Of a stretch of 40,731 nucleotides of DNA, positions 6,889 through 15,740 are shown one piece after another; position 1 is the stretch's first letter, and the number at the start of each line of letters is the position of its first letter. The notes beneath the pieces were generated by a model. The model was given only the letters and a program-made list of their open reading frames with translations. It did not search any database and was not told where the DNA came from. Where the stretch lies: contig CAQWMM010000015.1 in assembly GCA_948907985.1 (NCBI GenBank), positions 1 to 40,731 of the forward strand, in the 5' to 3' direction. The position numbers and the translations under genes are program-made. The DNA comes from an uncultured Bacillota bacterium (GTDB lineage Bacteria > Bacillota > Dehalobacteriia > UBA4068 > UBA4997).

Positions 6889-7733
6889 GTGAAAATATCC
6901 TGCATGTTGAAAATGTTACCATGCAGTTTGGCGGTGTGGTGGCGGTTAACAATTTGTCTTTGGATGTGAACCGGGGCGAGATTGTGGCTCTGATTGGCCC
7001 GAATGGCGCCGGCAAAACCACCGCTTTTAACGTGATTACCGGCGTTTATGAGCCGACTAACGGTCGGGTTGACTTTTGCGGCGATACGATTATTCAGAAT
7101 TTCCCGAAAGGTAAAATGGCTAAGAGTTACAAGGGCGAGCATTTGGGGCTTTATAAGAATGCGATTACTAAAACGCCGGATCAGATTACGCGCCTGGGCA
7201 TTGCCAGGACTTTTCAGAACATTCGTCTGTTTTCCGGCCTGACGGTCTTTGAAAACGTTTTGATTGCCAAGCACATGCGCGCCAAACAGAATATTTTCAG
7301 CGCCACCTTTCGCCTGAATTATAAGGAAGAACAGCGGATGCGCCGCGAGGCTATGGAGCTTTTGGAGATCCAGAATATGGGGCATTTGAAGAACGATATT
7401 GCCGGCTCCCTGCCTTATGGTATTCAGCGCCGGCTGGAAATTGCCCGCGCCCTGGCCACCGAGCCGCAGCTTTTGCTGCTGGATGAGCCGGCGGCTGGTA
7501 TGAATCCGCAGGAAACCCAGGAATTGACCGATTTTATTGTTGAAATTAAAAATAACTATAATTTGTCCGTTTTTATGATTGAACACCATATGGATCTGGT
7601 TATGCAGATTTCCGATCGTATTTATGTGCTGGATTTTGGCAGTCTGATTGCACAGGGCCTGCCGGAGGAGGTCAGCAACAATCCCAGAGTTATTGAGGCC
7701 TATTTGGGGGTGAGCGACGATGCTGAAGATTGA
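6885..7733 (+). CDS. livG: Branched-chain amino-acid ABC transporter, ATPase LivG
   Basis: A 282-residue ABC ATPase. Walker A is GPNGAGKT at residues 38-45. The signature region is LPYGIQRRLEIARAL, the LivG form rather than LSGGQ, and it is followed by Walker B LLLLDEPAAGMNP, with the switch His in MIEHHMDL. An insertion around residues 70-100 (PKGKMAKSYKGEH) makes it slightly longer than common LivG (about 255). It powers LivHM together with LivF. It overlaps livM by four bases and livF by 14. Confidence 0.93.
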   Translation: MSENILHVENVTMQFGGVVAVNNLSLDVNRGEIVALIGPNGAGKTTAFNVITGVYEPTNGRVDFCGDTIIQNFPKGKMAKSYKGEHLGLYKNAITKTPDQITRLGIARTFQNIRLFSGLTVFENVLIAKHMRAKQNIFSATFRLNYKEEQRMRREAMELLEIQNMGHLKNDIAGSLPYGIQRRLEIARALATEPQLLLLDEPAAGMNPQETQELTDFIVEIKNNYNLSVFMIEHHMDLVMQISDRIYVLDFGSLIAQGLPEEVSNNPRVIEAYLGVSDDAED

Positions 7734-8418
7734 ACATCTTTCTGTTAACTATGGCGGCATTGAGGCGGTGCGCGATATCTCCTTTGAGGTGCCGGACGGC
7801 CAGATTATCACGCTGATTGGCGCTAACGGCGCGGGTAAATCTACCACGTTGCGCTCGATTGCCGGCTTGCTTAAACCGAGAAGCGGCTCTATTACTTACA
7901 ACGGCGAGGAGCTAATCGGCAAACCTACCGATCAGATTGTGGGCCGCGGCATTACGCTGGTTCCCGAGGGACGCCATGTTTTCCCGGATATGACGGTGCT
8001 GGAAAATTTGAAAATCGGCGCTTATCTGCGCAAAGATAATCTCAATGAAGATATTAAATGGGTGTATGATTTGTTCCCGCGTCTGGAGGAACGTTCCTGG
8101 CAGGCAGCGGGCACGCTTTCCGGTGGCGAACAGCAAATGCTGGCGGTTGGCCGGGCGCTGATGAGCAAGCCCAAGGTGATTATGATGGACGAACCCTCCC
8201 TTGGTTTGGCGCCGATCATTGTACAGGGTATTTTTGATATTATCAAGGAAATCAACCGTCAGGGCGTAACGGTTTTGCTGATTGAGCAGAACGCCAACAT
8301 GGCGCTGCATATCGCGGATATTGGCTATGTTATGGAAACCGGCCGTATTACTATGAGCGGCCCCGGCAAACAGCTTTTGCAGGATGAAAATGTTAAAAAA
8401 GCCTATTTGGGCAAGTAA
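7720..8418 (+). CDS. livF: Branched-chain amino-acid ABC transporter, ATPase LivF
   Basis: A 232-residue ABC ATPase, normal length for LivF. Walker A GANGAGKST, family-specific LVPEGRHVFPDMTV, signature LSGGEQQMLAVGRAL, Walker B VIMMDEPSLGLAP and LLIEQNANMAL with the LivF-type Gln in place of the switch His. It is the last gene of the operon, starts inside livG and is followed within five bases by a strong terminator. Confidence 0.94.
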   Translation: MLKIEHLSVNYGGIEAVRDISFEVPDGQIITLIGANGAGKSTTLRSIAGLLKPRSGSITYNGEELIGKPTDQIVGRGITLVPEGRHVFPDMTVLENLKIGAYLRKDNLNEDIKWVYDLFPRLEERSWQAAGTLSGGEQQMLAVGRALMSKPKVIMMDEPSLGLAPIIVQGIFDIIKEINRQGVTVLLIEQNANMALHIADIGYVMETGRITMSGPGKQLLQDENVKKAYLGK

Positions 8419-8422
8419 AATA

Positions 8423-8460
8423 AATAATGCCGTTACCATAAAAAGGGTAGCGGCATTATT
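8423..8460. terminator. Bidirectional terminator between livF and the hypothetical gene
   Basis: A 15-bp stem (8423-8437 with 8446-8460, one G-U) has AT-rich ends on both sides. It ends the liv operon and, on the other strand, overlaps the stop codon of the convergent small gene. Confidence 0.75.
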
Positions 8461-8815
8461 ACTCTTCGGGGGCTTTTGGCGTCTGGGCCTGGGCCTGCTG
8501 CCAGAGGCGGATCAGCTGCGGCATATCCCACTGGCCAAGGGGCGTTAGGCAGTTGATTACTGCCAGGTTGCGCTGGCACTGCTCCCAGGCGCAGTTATAA
8601 AACACCTCCGGGCAGGCCTCCTGCTCCCAATTTGCCAGCAGGTTGTCAATCGCGCGGCCAACGTGTTCCACTCGCCGCCAGGCGCGGCGTTTTTGCCCCT
8701 CGGTCGCCAGTTCGGTTTTTTCCACCTTTTGCGCGGCATTGCTTAAAATATCATAGCTTTCGCTAAGTATCTTCAAATTGTGCAGAGCCATTTCGCTCAT
8801 TGGGCATTTCGGCAT
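8459..8815 (-). CDS. Hypothetical protein, 118 residues, helical
   Basis: I do not recognise this family. The protein is soluble, predicted almost entirely helical, with a basic patch (GQKRRAWRRVEHVGRA, residues 41-56) and four Cys spaced through the second half. Evidence that it is a real gene: AGAGATGA upstream of ATG at 8815, codon use like its neighbours, a stop codon placed in a bidirectional terminator, and no better ORF overlapping. Its start faces the duplicated promoter region of fhs. No membrane segment or signal peptide is seen. Confidence 0.68.
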   Translation of the reverse strand: MPKCPMSEMALHNLKILSESYDILSNAAQKVEKTELATEGQKRRAWRRVEHVGRAIDNLLANWEQEACPEVFYNCAWEQCQRNLAVINCLTPLGQWDMPQLIRLWQQAQAQTPKAPEE

Positions 8816-8817
8816 AT

Positions 8818-8970
8818 TTTTTCATCTCTTAACGTTTTGATAACTATGCAAAAAAACATTATAATATTTTTGGGGTTCCGTTATAACAATTCTGCCGATT
8901 TTTCATCTCACAACATTTTAATAATTGTGTAAATAAGCATTGTAATATTTGGCAGGTTCTGTTATAATAA
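8818..8970 (+). repeat. Tandem 72-bp direct repeat carrying promoters upstream of fhs
   Basis: 8818-8889 and 8899-8970 align without gaps at an 81-bp offset, with 56 of 72 positions identical. Each copy starts TTTTTCATCTC and ends GTTATAA. Each carries a -35/-10 pair pointing at fhs; the second copy has the better match. Confidence 0.75.
8940..8968 (+). promoter_or_regulatory. fhs promoter (downstream copy)
   Basis: TTGTAA (8940-8945), 17-bp spacer, TATAAT (8963-8968). The upstream repeat copy has the related pair TTATAA/TATAAC at 8859-8887. Confidence 0.6.
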
Positions 8971-9004
8971 GCTATATTATTCATATTAGAAAGGCGGAAA
9001 AAAT

Positions 9005-10762
9005 ATGTTAGACCCCAGAGAATATGCTGATTGGCAAATTGCAGCCGAGGCTGAAAAAAATATGCCCAAACCCTATGATTGGGCGGAGCGTTTGGGGCTG
9101 CTGCCAGATGAGATTATCCCCTATGGCAAAGTGGCCAAGCTGGACTTTTTGAAGATTATGAAACGCCTGGCTGATAAGCCGGACGGCAAATTTATTGAAG
9201 TTACGGCGATTACGCCGACCCCTCTTGGCGAGGGCAAAAGCACCACTTCAATCGGCCTGATTGAGGGCCTGGGCAAACTGGGCAAGCTTTCCGGCGGCTG
9301 TTTGCGCCAGCCTAGCGGCGGCCCCACGATGAACATTAAAGGCACGGCGGCCGGCGGCGGCAACGCTTTGCTGATTCCGATGACGGAGTTTTCTCTGGGG
9401 CTGACCGGCGATATTAACGATATTGCCAATGCGCATAACCTGGGCATGGTGGCGCTTAACGCCAGAATGCAGCATGAATATAACTATGACGACGCAACGC
9501 TGGCTAAACGCGGCTTAAAGCGCCTGGACATTGACGTTAACCGGGTGCAGTTTAATTGGGTGATTGATTTTGCCGCCCAGTGCCTGCGCAATATTGTTAT
9601 TGGCATTGGCGGCCGGATGGACGGTTTTACGATGAGCAGCCGTTTTGCGATTACGGTTTCGTCCGAACTTATGGCCATTTTGGCGGTGGCCAGAGATTTG
9701 GCCGATCTGCGGGAGCGTATTGGCAATATTATTTTGGCTTATGATAAACAGGGGCGGCCGGTTACTACCAAAATGCTGGAGGTGGACGGCGCAATGACGG
9801 CCTGGATGCGCAACACTATCAACCCCACCCTGTGCTGCACCAATGAATATCAGCCCTGCCTGGTACACGCCGGCCCGTTCGCTAACATTGCTATTGGCCA
9901 AAGTTCGATTATCGGCGACCGCTTGGCGCTGAAGATGTTTGATTATCATGTAACGGAATCCGGTTTTGCCGCCGATATTGGTTTTGAAAAATTCTGGAAC
10001 GTTAAATGCCGTTTAAGCGGTTTGAAACCTAATGTTTCGGTGTTGGTGGCGACGATTCGCAGCCTGAAGATGCACGGCGGCGGCCCGGCTGTGAAACCCG
10101 GCGTGCCGCTGGACGCTGCTTATACCAGCCAAAACTGCGAGCTGGTGGAAAAAGGCCTGGCTAACTTGCTGCATCATATACGGACAGTACAGAAGTCTGG
10201 CATTAAACCGGTGGTTTGCCTAAACTCTTTCCATACCGATACGCCGGAGGAAGTGGCGATTGTTCGTCGGGCAGTGGAGGCTGCCGGGGCGCGTTTTGCG
10301 GTTTCCGAGCATTGGTTGAAAGGCGGCGAGGGCGCTGTGGAGCTGGCCGAGGCGGTTGTGGAGGCCTGCGAGGAGCCTGTGGATCTGCAATATTTGTATC
10401 CGTTGGAGATGCCCCTGCGCCAGCGCGTCGATTTGATTGCCCGCGAGGTTTACGGCGCGGACGGCGTGGATTGGACGCCGGAGGCCGAGGCCAAGGCGAT
10501 TGCTTTTGAACAGGATCCGGCCTATAATGATTTCGCAACAATGATGGTGAAAACGCATTTGAGTTTAAGCCATAATCCGGCCTGGAAAGGCGAGCCTAAG
10601 GGCTGGCGGCTGCCGGTGCGCGACGTTTTGGTTTATGGCGGGGCGCGGTTCCTTTGCCCGATGGCCGGCGACATTAGCCTGATGCCGGGTATGGGCAGCG
10701 ATCCGGCTTATCGCCGTGTTGATGTGGATACTGATACCGGCGAAGTTAAAGGTTTATTTTAG
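9005..10762 (+). CDS. fhs: Formate--tetrahydrofolate ligase
   Basis: A 585-residue formyl-THF synthetase: formate + THF + ATP give 10-formyl-THF in the cytosol. The ATP-binding P-loop TPLGEGKSTT ends at residue 81, followed by the family motifs CLRQPSGGPTMNIKGTAAGGG and TGDINDIANAHN. The C-terminus has GDISLMPGMGSDPAY. It is a little longer than the usual ~556 residues, partly from an extended N-terminus. In anaerobes the enzyme works in acetogenic or purine/amino-acid C1 metabolism and can run backwards to make ATP. The cyclodeaminase-family gene fchA follows 165 bp later. GGAAAG-type binding site upstream of ATG 9005. Confidence 0.95.
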   Translation: MLDPREYADWQIAAEAEKNMPKPYDWAERLGLLPDEIIPYGKVAKLDFLKIMKRLADKPDGKFIEVTAITPTPLGEGKSTTSIGLIEGLGKLGKLSGGCLRQPSGGPTMNIKGTAAGGGNALLIPMTEFSLGLTGDINDIANAHNLGMVALNARMQHEYNYDDATLAKRGLKRLDIDVNRVQFNWVIDFAAQCLRNIVIGIGGRMDGFTMSSRFAITVSSELMAILAVARDLADLRERIGNIILAYDKQGRPVTTKMLEVDGAMTAWMRNTINPTLCCTNEYQPCLVHAGPFANIAIGQSSIIGDRLALKMFDYHVTESGFAADIGFEKFWNVKCRLSGLKPNVSVLVATIRSLKMHGGGPAVKPGVPLDAAYTSQNCELVEKGLANLLHHIRTVQKSGIKPVVCLNSFHTDTPEEVAIVRRAVEAAGARFAVSEHWLKGGEGAVELAEAVVEACEEPVDLQYLYPLEMPLRQRVDLIAREVYGADGVDWTPEAEAKAIAFEQDPAYNDFATMMVKTHLSLSHNPAWKGEPKGWRLPVRDVLVYGGARFLCPMAGDISLMPGMGSDPAYRRVDVDTDTGEVKGLF

Positions 10763-10763
10763 G

Positions 10764-10887
10764 GAACAAGTCCAATAGCGGCACATCTGCTTTGTTGTCA
10801 GCTTGTTCAAATCGTCGGCGTATTACAATACGCCTGCCTCCTTTCACAATCTGACTCCTCGCATCTGTACCACTCTTTGACTTGTTC
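10764..10887. repeat. Intergenic dyad element between fhs and fchA
   Basis: The outer arms GAACAAGTC (10764-10772) and GACTTGTTC (10879-10887) enclose a perfect 8-bp central hairpin (10817-10824 with 10827-10834). The left half also has CTTGTTC at about 10802-10808, giving it a dyad of its own. There is no ORF. It resembles a dispersed palindromic intergenic repeat. No second copy was seen in this window. Confidence 0.5.
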
Positions 10888-10927
10888 AGGTATGAATTGA
10901 ATTGGATTTATTTTAGGAGAAAAAGCT

Positions 10928-11575
10928 ATGGATATATTAAATTGGCAGGAAATGAATCTTGCCCAGTTTGCCGAACAGCTGGCCGGGCCAAACCCAACGC
11001 CGGGCGGCGGCGGCGCGGCGGCTTATTCTGGCTGCCTGGGCGTATCTTTGGTGGCGATGGTGGCGAACCTGACGTTGGATAAACCAAAATATGCCGACGT
11101 GCAGGATGAGGTGCGGCAGATCTTACAGCGGACTGATGAACTGCGCTTGGCGCTCTTGGCTGGCGTGGAAAAGGACGCGGCGGTTTTTATCCGCGTGTCG
11201 GCCGCTTATAAAATGCCGAATGATACCCCGGAAGAGCAAGCCGTCAAGGCGGCAGAACTGGCTTCGCGCAGCCAGGCGGCGGCGGAGCTGCCCTTGGAGT
11301 TGGCGCGCGCCTGCCATGAGGGGTTGCAGCTGGCGGCGCGGATGGCCAAAATTGGCAGTATGCTGGCGATTTCCGACGTAGTGTGCGGCGCTGGGCTTTT
11401 GCTCTCGGCGCTGAAAGGCCTGCTGATGATGGTTAGCGTCAATCTGCCGTTGGTTGAGGACGAGCAGTTTGTAAAGAATGCCCAGTTGGAATACAGCCGT
11501 TTGCTGGTGGAGGGCGCCGAGCTGGAGGCCAGGGTGAGCGCGGTGGTTAACGTTCGCGCTGAACAAATACTTTAA
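10928..11575 (+). CDS. fchA: FchA-type cyclodeaminase/cyclohydrolase (FTCD_C family)
   Basis: A 215-residue cytosolic protein of the formiminotransferase-cyclodeaminase C-terminal family, normal length. The motif FAEQLAGPNPTPGGGGAAAYSG near residues 15-36 is diagnostic. In clostridial C1 metabolism stand-alone members act as methenyl-THF cyclohydrolase (FchA) or formimino-THF cyclodeaminase. Its position after fhs favours a C1-folate role, but the two activities cannot be separated from sequence alone. AGGAG precedes ATG 10928. It is probably co-transcribed with ychF (24-base gap). Confidence 0.85.
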   Translation: MDILNWQEMNLAQFAEQLAGPNPTPGGGGAAAYSGCLGVSLVAMVANLTLDKPKYADVQDEVRQILQRTDELRLALLAGVEKDAAVFIRVSAAYKMPNDTPEEQAVKAAELASRSQAAAELPLELARACHEGLQLAARMAKIGSMLAISDVVCGAGLLLSALKGLLMMVSVNLPLVEDEQFVKNAQLEYSRLLVEGAELEARVSAVVNVRAEQIL

Positions 11576-11599
11576 CTAAAAGGAGATTTTTGATAGATA

Positions 11600-12697
11600 A
11601 TGAAGTTGGGAATTGTCGGGTTGCCTAACGTGGGCAAAAGCACTTTGTTTAATGCGATTACCAACGCCGGTGCGGAATCGGCCAACTATCCGTTTTGTAC
11701 TATCGAGCCGAATATAGGCATGGTGGCGGTGCCGGATAAGCGCTTGCAGGTTTTGACCGAACTGCACAAGTCCGCCAAAACAGTGCCGGCTTTTATTGAA
11801 TTTGTGGACATTGCCGGCCTGGTGCGCGGCGCCAGTCGCGGCGAGGGTTTGGGCAATAAATTTCTTTCGCACATTCGGGAGGTTGACGCGATTGTGCATG
11901 TGGTGCGCTGTTTTGATAGCGAAACGATTGTTCATGTGGAGGGCAGCGTTGATCCTCTGCGTGATATGGAAACCATTAATCTGGAACTGATTCTGGCCGA
12001 TCTGGAAACGGTTGAAAAACGCTGGGATAAAGCCTCGCGTCTGGTGCTGAAAGGCGACAAATCGGCGGCGGCCGAAGCCGCCCTGCTGGGCGAACTGAAA
12101 AAGCTGCTGGAGGACGGACAGCCGGCCCGGGCCTACGATTTTTCGGCTGACGAGCGCGAACTGCTGCGGGATATTAGTCTGCTGACTTTGAAACCGGTGG
12201 TCTATGCTGCCAATATGGACGAGGCGGCTTTTGCCGATTATGAAAATGCCAACCCTTATTTTAAGCAGCTATCCGAGGCGGCGGCCAGAGAGGGCGCGGC
12301 GGTGTTGCCGATTTGCGCCGAGTTGGAGCAGGAAATTGCTGAACTGCCGCCGGAGGAGCAGGAGATTTTTCTTGCAGAAATTGGCCTGACGGAAAGTGGG
12401 CTTAGCCGTCTGATTAAAGTCAGCTATGATTTGCTGGGGCTGATCAGCTTTTTAACCACCGGCCCTGATGAAACCCGCGCCTGGACGATTACCCGCGGCA
12501 CCAAAGCCCCCCAGGCGGCCGGCAAAATTCACTCCGATTTTGAACGGGGTTTTATCCGCGCCGAAACTGTGGCTTATGACGATTTGATGGCCTGCGGTTC
12601 AATGGTGAAAGCCCGAGAAAGCGGCCTGGTGCGCAGCGAGGGCAAAGATTATGTGGTCCAGGACGGGGATATTATTCTCTTCCGCTTTAACGTTTAA
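11600..12697 (+). CDS. ychF: Redox-regulated ATPase/GTPase YchF (Obg family)
   Basis: A 365-residue P-loop protein with the usual YchF length and order: G1 GLPNVGKST at residues 6-14, FCTIEPNIGMV, G3 DIAGLVRGAS, a helical middle domain, and a C-terminal TGS domain (FLTTGPDETRAWTITRGTKAPQ, FERGFIRAE). YchF binds ATP better than GTP because G4 is NxxE-like (here NMDE), and associates with ribosomes and stress control. Start at 11600 is firm from family alignment, though the nearest AAGGAG is about 14 bases upstream, longer than usual. A strong terminator follows. Confidence 0.95.
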   Translation: MKLGIVGLPNVGKSTLFNAITNAGAESANYPFCTIEPNIGMVAVPDKRLQVLTELHKSAKTVPAFIEFVDIAGLVRGASRGEGLGNKFLSHIREVDAIVHVVRCFDSETIVHVEGSVDPLRDMETINLELILADLETVEKRWDKASRLVLKGDKSAAAEAALLGELKKLLEDGQPARAYDFSADERELLRDISLLTLKPVVYAANMDEAAFADYENANPYFKQLSEAAAREGAAVLPICAELEQEIAELPPEEQEIFLAEIGLTESGLSRLIKVSYDLLGLISFLTTGPDETRAWTITRGTKAPQAAGKIHSDFERGFIRAETVAYDDLMACGSMVKARESGLVRSEGKDYVVQDGDIILFRFNV

Positions 12698-12715
12698 GGT
12701 TGTTTCCCAGATTAA

Positions 12716-12751
12716 AAAGGAGGGGCTATCCGTTTGGATAACCCCTCCTTT
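12716..12751. terminator. Bidirectional terminator between ychF and sua5
   Basis: A 16-bp stem with one mismatch (12716-12731 with 12736-12751) and a four-base loop, with A/T-rich flanks in both directions, sits between two convergent genes. Confidence 0.85.
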
Positions 12752-12758
12752 GCATTTA

Positions 12759-13775
12759 TTACTGTTCGGCGGCGGCCTTGTTCAGCCGGTTCATAATGGC
12801 GATACCCAGACCTTGTTCCGGGAATCGTTCGGCCAGCACCAAATCGGCCTGAATCTCGTCCGTCCAGCGCAGGGCGGCAAACAGGTTTTGTGCCACCTGC
12901 GCCAGATTTTCGCCTAACAAAAAGCAGTGTTCGGCGGCGGCCAGACCGGTCAGCCCCTGCATACTGGCTAAAACGGCAATGCGCGGCTGGCTTTTGCCCT
13001 CGTTTAACAGCTGTTGATAGCATTGTTGATAAGTGGTGAAAATCTGCTCGGGCGGGCAAAGCAGCACTTTGGCTTTTGGCGCGTAATGCCGGTATTTCAT
13101 GCCGGGGGCTTTGGCAATGCCGCCGCCCGGCAGGCGTGTCTGTTCGGCCAGCCCTGGCAGCAAGTCGGCCAGATCGGCGGCGGTAATTACGCCTGGCCGC
13201 AGAATGGCCGGCACCGGTGATGCCAGATCCAGAACGGTGGATTCCAGCCCGGCCAGACATTCGCCACCGTTGATAATCAGGGGAATTTTGCCCTGCAAAT
13301 CATGAAAAACGTGTTCGGCCTCGGTGGGGCTGGGGCGGCCGCTTAAATTGGCGCTGGGCGCGGCCACCGGCAATTTGCTTTCCCGTAAAAGCTGGAGGGC
13401 CGCCGGGTGCGCCGGCATGCGCAGGCCAACCGTATTCAGCCCGCCGGTGGTAACTGCGGGCAAAATGCCGGGCCGGGCGGGCAGCACCAGCGTTAGCGGC
13501 CCCGGCCAGAAGTCCTGCATTATCCGGCGCGCCAGTGGCCCGACCTCGGCCAGTTGTTCGGCCTGTTCCTCGGCATAAATATGCACAATCAGCGGATTGT
13601 CGGCAGGGCGGCCTTTGGTCAGATAAATTTGGCGCACCGCCTCGGCGTTCAAGGCGTTAGCGCCCAGACCGTACACCGTCTCGGTGGGAAAAGCTACCAA
13701 CTGGCCGCCTGCTAAAAGCCGGGCGGCGTCGCCGGTATAATGCTCGGGAAAATAATCAATAACTCGGGTTTCCAT
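12759..13775 (-). CDS. sua5: L-threonylcarbamoyladenylate synthase (Sua5/YrdC/YwlC)
   Basis: A 338-residue cytosolic enzyme making threonylcarbamoyl-AMP from Thr, bicarbonate and ATP, the first step of tRNA t6A37 modification. The YrdC domain fills residues 12-205, with PTETVYGLGANA, KGRPADNPL and SANLSGRPSPT; the C-terminal Sua5 domain (about 230-338) marks the long form. It is the last gene of the rpmE-prfA-prmC run, separated from prmC by 29 bases, with AAAGGAC as ribosome binding site. Confidence 0.94.
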   Translation of the reverse strand: METRVIDYFPEHYTGDAARLLAGGQLVAFPTETVYGLGANALNAEAVRQIYLTKGRPADNPLIVHIYAEEQAEQLAEVGPLARRIMQDFWPGPLTLVLPARPGILPAVTTGGLNTVGLRMPAHPAALQLLRESKLPVAAPSANLSGRPSPTEAEHVFHDLQGKIPLIINGGECLAGLESTVLDLASPVPAILRPGVITAADLADLLPGLAEQTRLPGGGIAKAPGMKYRHYAPKAKVLLCPPEQIFTTYQQCYQQLLNEGKSQPRIAVLASMQGLTGLAAAEHCFLLGENLAQVAQNLFAALRWTDEIQADLVLAERFPEQGLGIAIMNRLNKAAAEQ

Positions 13776-13804
13776 TTTTGCTAAAGTCCTTTTTATCGGA
13801 AAAA

Positions 13805-14644
13805 TTAAAGGGGCCGCCGGCCTTGTACCCAGCGGTCCAGCCCGGCTAAATCCTGACCATGGCGGATTTCGATAAAGCCGGCTTGGCGCAGTAATTCGCT
13901 GACGGCGGCGGCTTGGGTACTGCCAATTTCCAACAGCAGATCGCCGCCGGGCAGCAGGTAATCGAGAACACCCTCCGCCGTTAGGCGGCGGTAAAAATAC
14001 AGCCCGTCCGCGCCGCCGAACAGGGCCAGCGCCGGCTCCTGCCGCACGTCCGGCGGCAAATCGGCGGCGGTTCCCACATAGGGGGGATTGCAGACAATTA
14101 AATCATAGTGTTTTTGGCTGAACGGCGGCAGAGCGGCCAGCAGATCTCCCTGCCGGAAGTCAACCGTCAGCCGGTATTTAGCGGCGTTTTGGCGGGCGAC
14201 GGCCAGCGCAGCCGGGCTTAGGTCGCAGGCGGTAACCTCCGCGGCGGGACGCTCTGCTTTTAAGACCAGCGCATAAGCGCCGCTGCCGGTGCAAATATCG
14301 GCGATTTGATAAGGTTTAGTCTGATCGGGCAGCAGGCGCAACGCCTGTTCCAGCACTGTTTCACTGTCCCAGCGGGGAATTAGCACGTCTGGGGTTACGA
14401 TTAAATCGAAGTCCCAGAAAGGTTGTTGGCCGGTGATGTATTGCAGCGGCTCCCCCGCGGCGCGCCGCTGGACGGCCGCGCTGACGGCGGCGGGCAGTTC
14501 GTCCGGCAGAGGGGCGGGGCTGGCTTGGTGCAGGCGGCGCAGCAGCTCTGCCCGGGGCTGGCCGGTGAAGTGGCTGATGAGCCAGAGCAATTCATGCTCC
14601 GGCAGCAGGGGCAAAAGCTGGCGGTATAATTCTGATAGCGTCAT
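13805..14644 (-). CDS. prmC: Peptide chain release factor N5-glutamine methyltransferase
   Basis: A 279-residue SAM-dependent methyltransferase that methylates the GGQ glutamine of release factors. It has the helical N-terminal domain, a SAM-binding motif DICTGSGAYAL near residue 118 and the catalytic CNPPYVG with Asn186. It starts immediately after the prfA stop codon, so enzyme and substrate are translationally linked, as in many bacteria. Confidence 0.95.
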   Translation of the reverse strand: MTLSELYRQLLPLLPEHELLWLISHFTGQPRAELLRRLHQASPAPLPDELPAAVSAAVQRRAAGEPLQYITGQQPFWDFDLIVTPDVLIPRWDSETVLEQALRLLPDQTKPYQIADICTGSGAYALVLKAERPAAEVTACDLSPAALAVARQNAAKYRLTVDFRQGDLLAALPPFSQKHYDLIVCNPPYVGTAADLPPDVRQEPALALFGGADGLYFYRRLTAEGVLDYLLPGGDLLLEIGSTQAAAVSELLRQAGFIEIRHGQDLAGLDRWVQGRRPL

Positions 14645-15712
14645 TTACTCCACGGCCTTTAATTTTTCGGCCTGGTCGGTGGTGATCAGCGCCTCAATCA
14701 GTTCGTCGAGGAACCCTTGCAAAATGCTGTCCAGCTTGTGCAGCGTCAGGCCGATGCGGTGATCGGTAACGCGGCCCTGCGGGAAATTATAGGTACGGAT
14801 GCGCTCGGAGCGGTCGCCGCTGCCCACCATGCTTTTGCGCAGGTCGGCTTCGGAACCGTGCGCTTCCTGCTGCATTTTTTCCAGAACGCGGGCGCGCAGA
14901 ACTTTTTCCGCTTTTTCCTTGTTTTTATGCTGGTTTTTTTCATCCTGACAGCTAACTACAATACCGGTGGGGATGTGCGTCAGCCGGACGGCGCTTTGCG
15001 TGGTGTTGACGCACTGGCCTCCGGGGCCGCTGGCGCAGAAGAGATCCACTCGCACGTCGCCGGGGGCGAACTCCAGCTCGACTTCTTCGGCCTCCGGCAG
15101 TACGGCGACGGTGGCGGCGGAGGTGTGGATTCGCCCGCCAGATTCGGTTTCGGGTACGCGCTGGACACGGTGCACGCCGCTTTCAAATTTCAGCTTGCTG
15201 TAAGCGCCGCGTCCCTCAATCAGAATCACCATTTCCTTGACGCCGCCCAAATCAGTATAGTTGGATGAGAGAATCTCTTGCCGCCAACCCATGCGGTCAG
15301 CATAGCGGCTGTACATTTTTTGCAGGTCGCCGGCAAAAAGCCCGGCCTCTTCGCCGCCGGTGCCGGCGCGGATCTCCAGAATAACGTTTTTATCGTCGTT
15401 GGGATCTTTGGGCAGCAGCAGAACTTTCAATTTTTGTTCCAGCCCGGCGGCGGCCTCGCGCTGTTCGTCCAATTCCAGTTGGGCTAGTTCGCGCAGTTCG
15501 GCGTCTTTTTCCTCGTCTAAAATGGCTCTGGCTTCGTCGATGGCGGCCAGGGCGGCGCGGTAGGCGCGGAAAGTTTCCACCACCGGTTCCAGGTCGGCAT
15601 GGGCTTTCATCAGCTTTTGCCAGTTCGCCTGGTCGGCAATGGTTTCCGGCTTGGAAATTTCGGCGGTCAGTTCATTATAGCGTTCTTCAAGGGAATGTAA
15701 TTTTTCTAACAT
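14645..15712 (-). CDS. prfA: Peptide chain release factor 1
   Basis: A 355-residue class I release factor, normal RF1 length. The tripeptide anticodon PxT (P-E-T in VQRVPETESGGRIHTSA) marks RF1, which reads UAA/UAG, rather than RF2 (SPF). The catalytic GGQ is at residues 231-233 (SGPGGQCVNTT). It is preceded by AAGGAAG and lies between DUF1385 and prmC in a translation cluster. Confidence 0.96.
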   Translation of the reverse strand: MLEKLHSLEERYNELTAEISKPETIADQANWQKLMKAHADLEPVVETFRAYRAALAAIDEARAILDEEKDAELRELAQLELDEQREAAAGLEQKLKVLLLPKDPNDDKNVILEIRAGTGGEEAGLFAGDLQKMYSRYADRMGWRQEILSSNYTDLGGVKEMVILIEGRGAYSKLKFESGVHRVQRVPETESGGRIHTSAATVAVLPEAEEVELEFAPGDVRVDLFCASGPGGQCVNTTQSAVRLTHIPTGIVVSCQDEKNQHKNKEKAEKVLRARVLEKMQQEAHGSEADLRKSMVGSGDRSERIRTYNFPQGRVTDHRIGLTLHKLDSILQGFLDELIEALITTDQAEKLKAVE

Positions 15713-15740
15713 TGCTGTTTCTTCCTTATTTTATATATAT

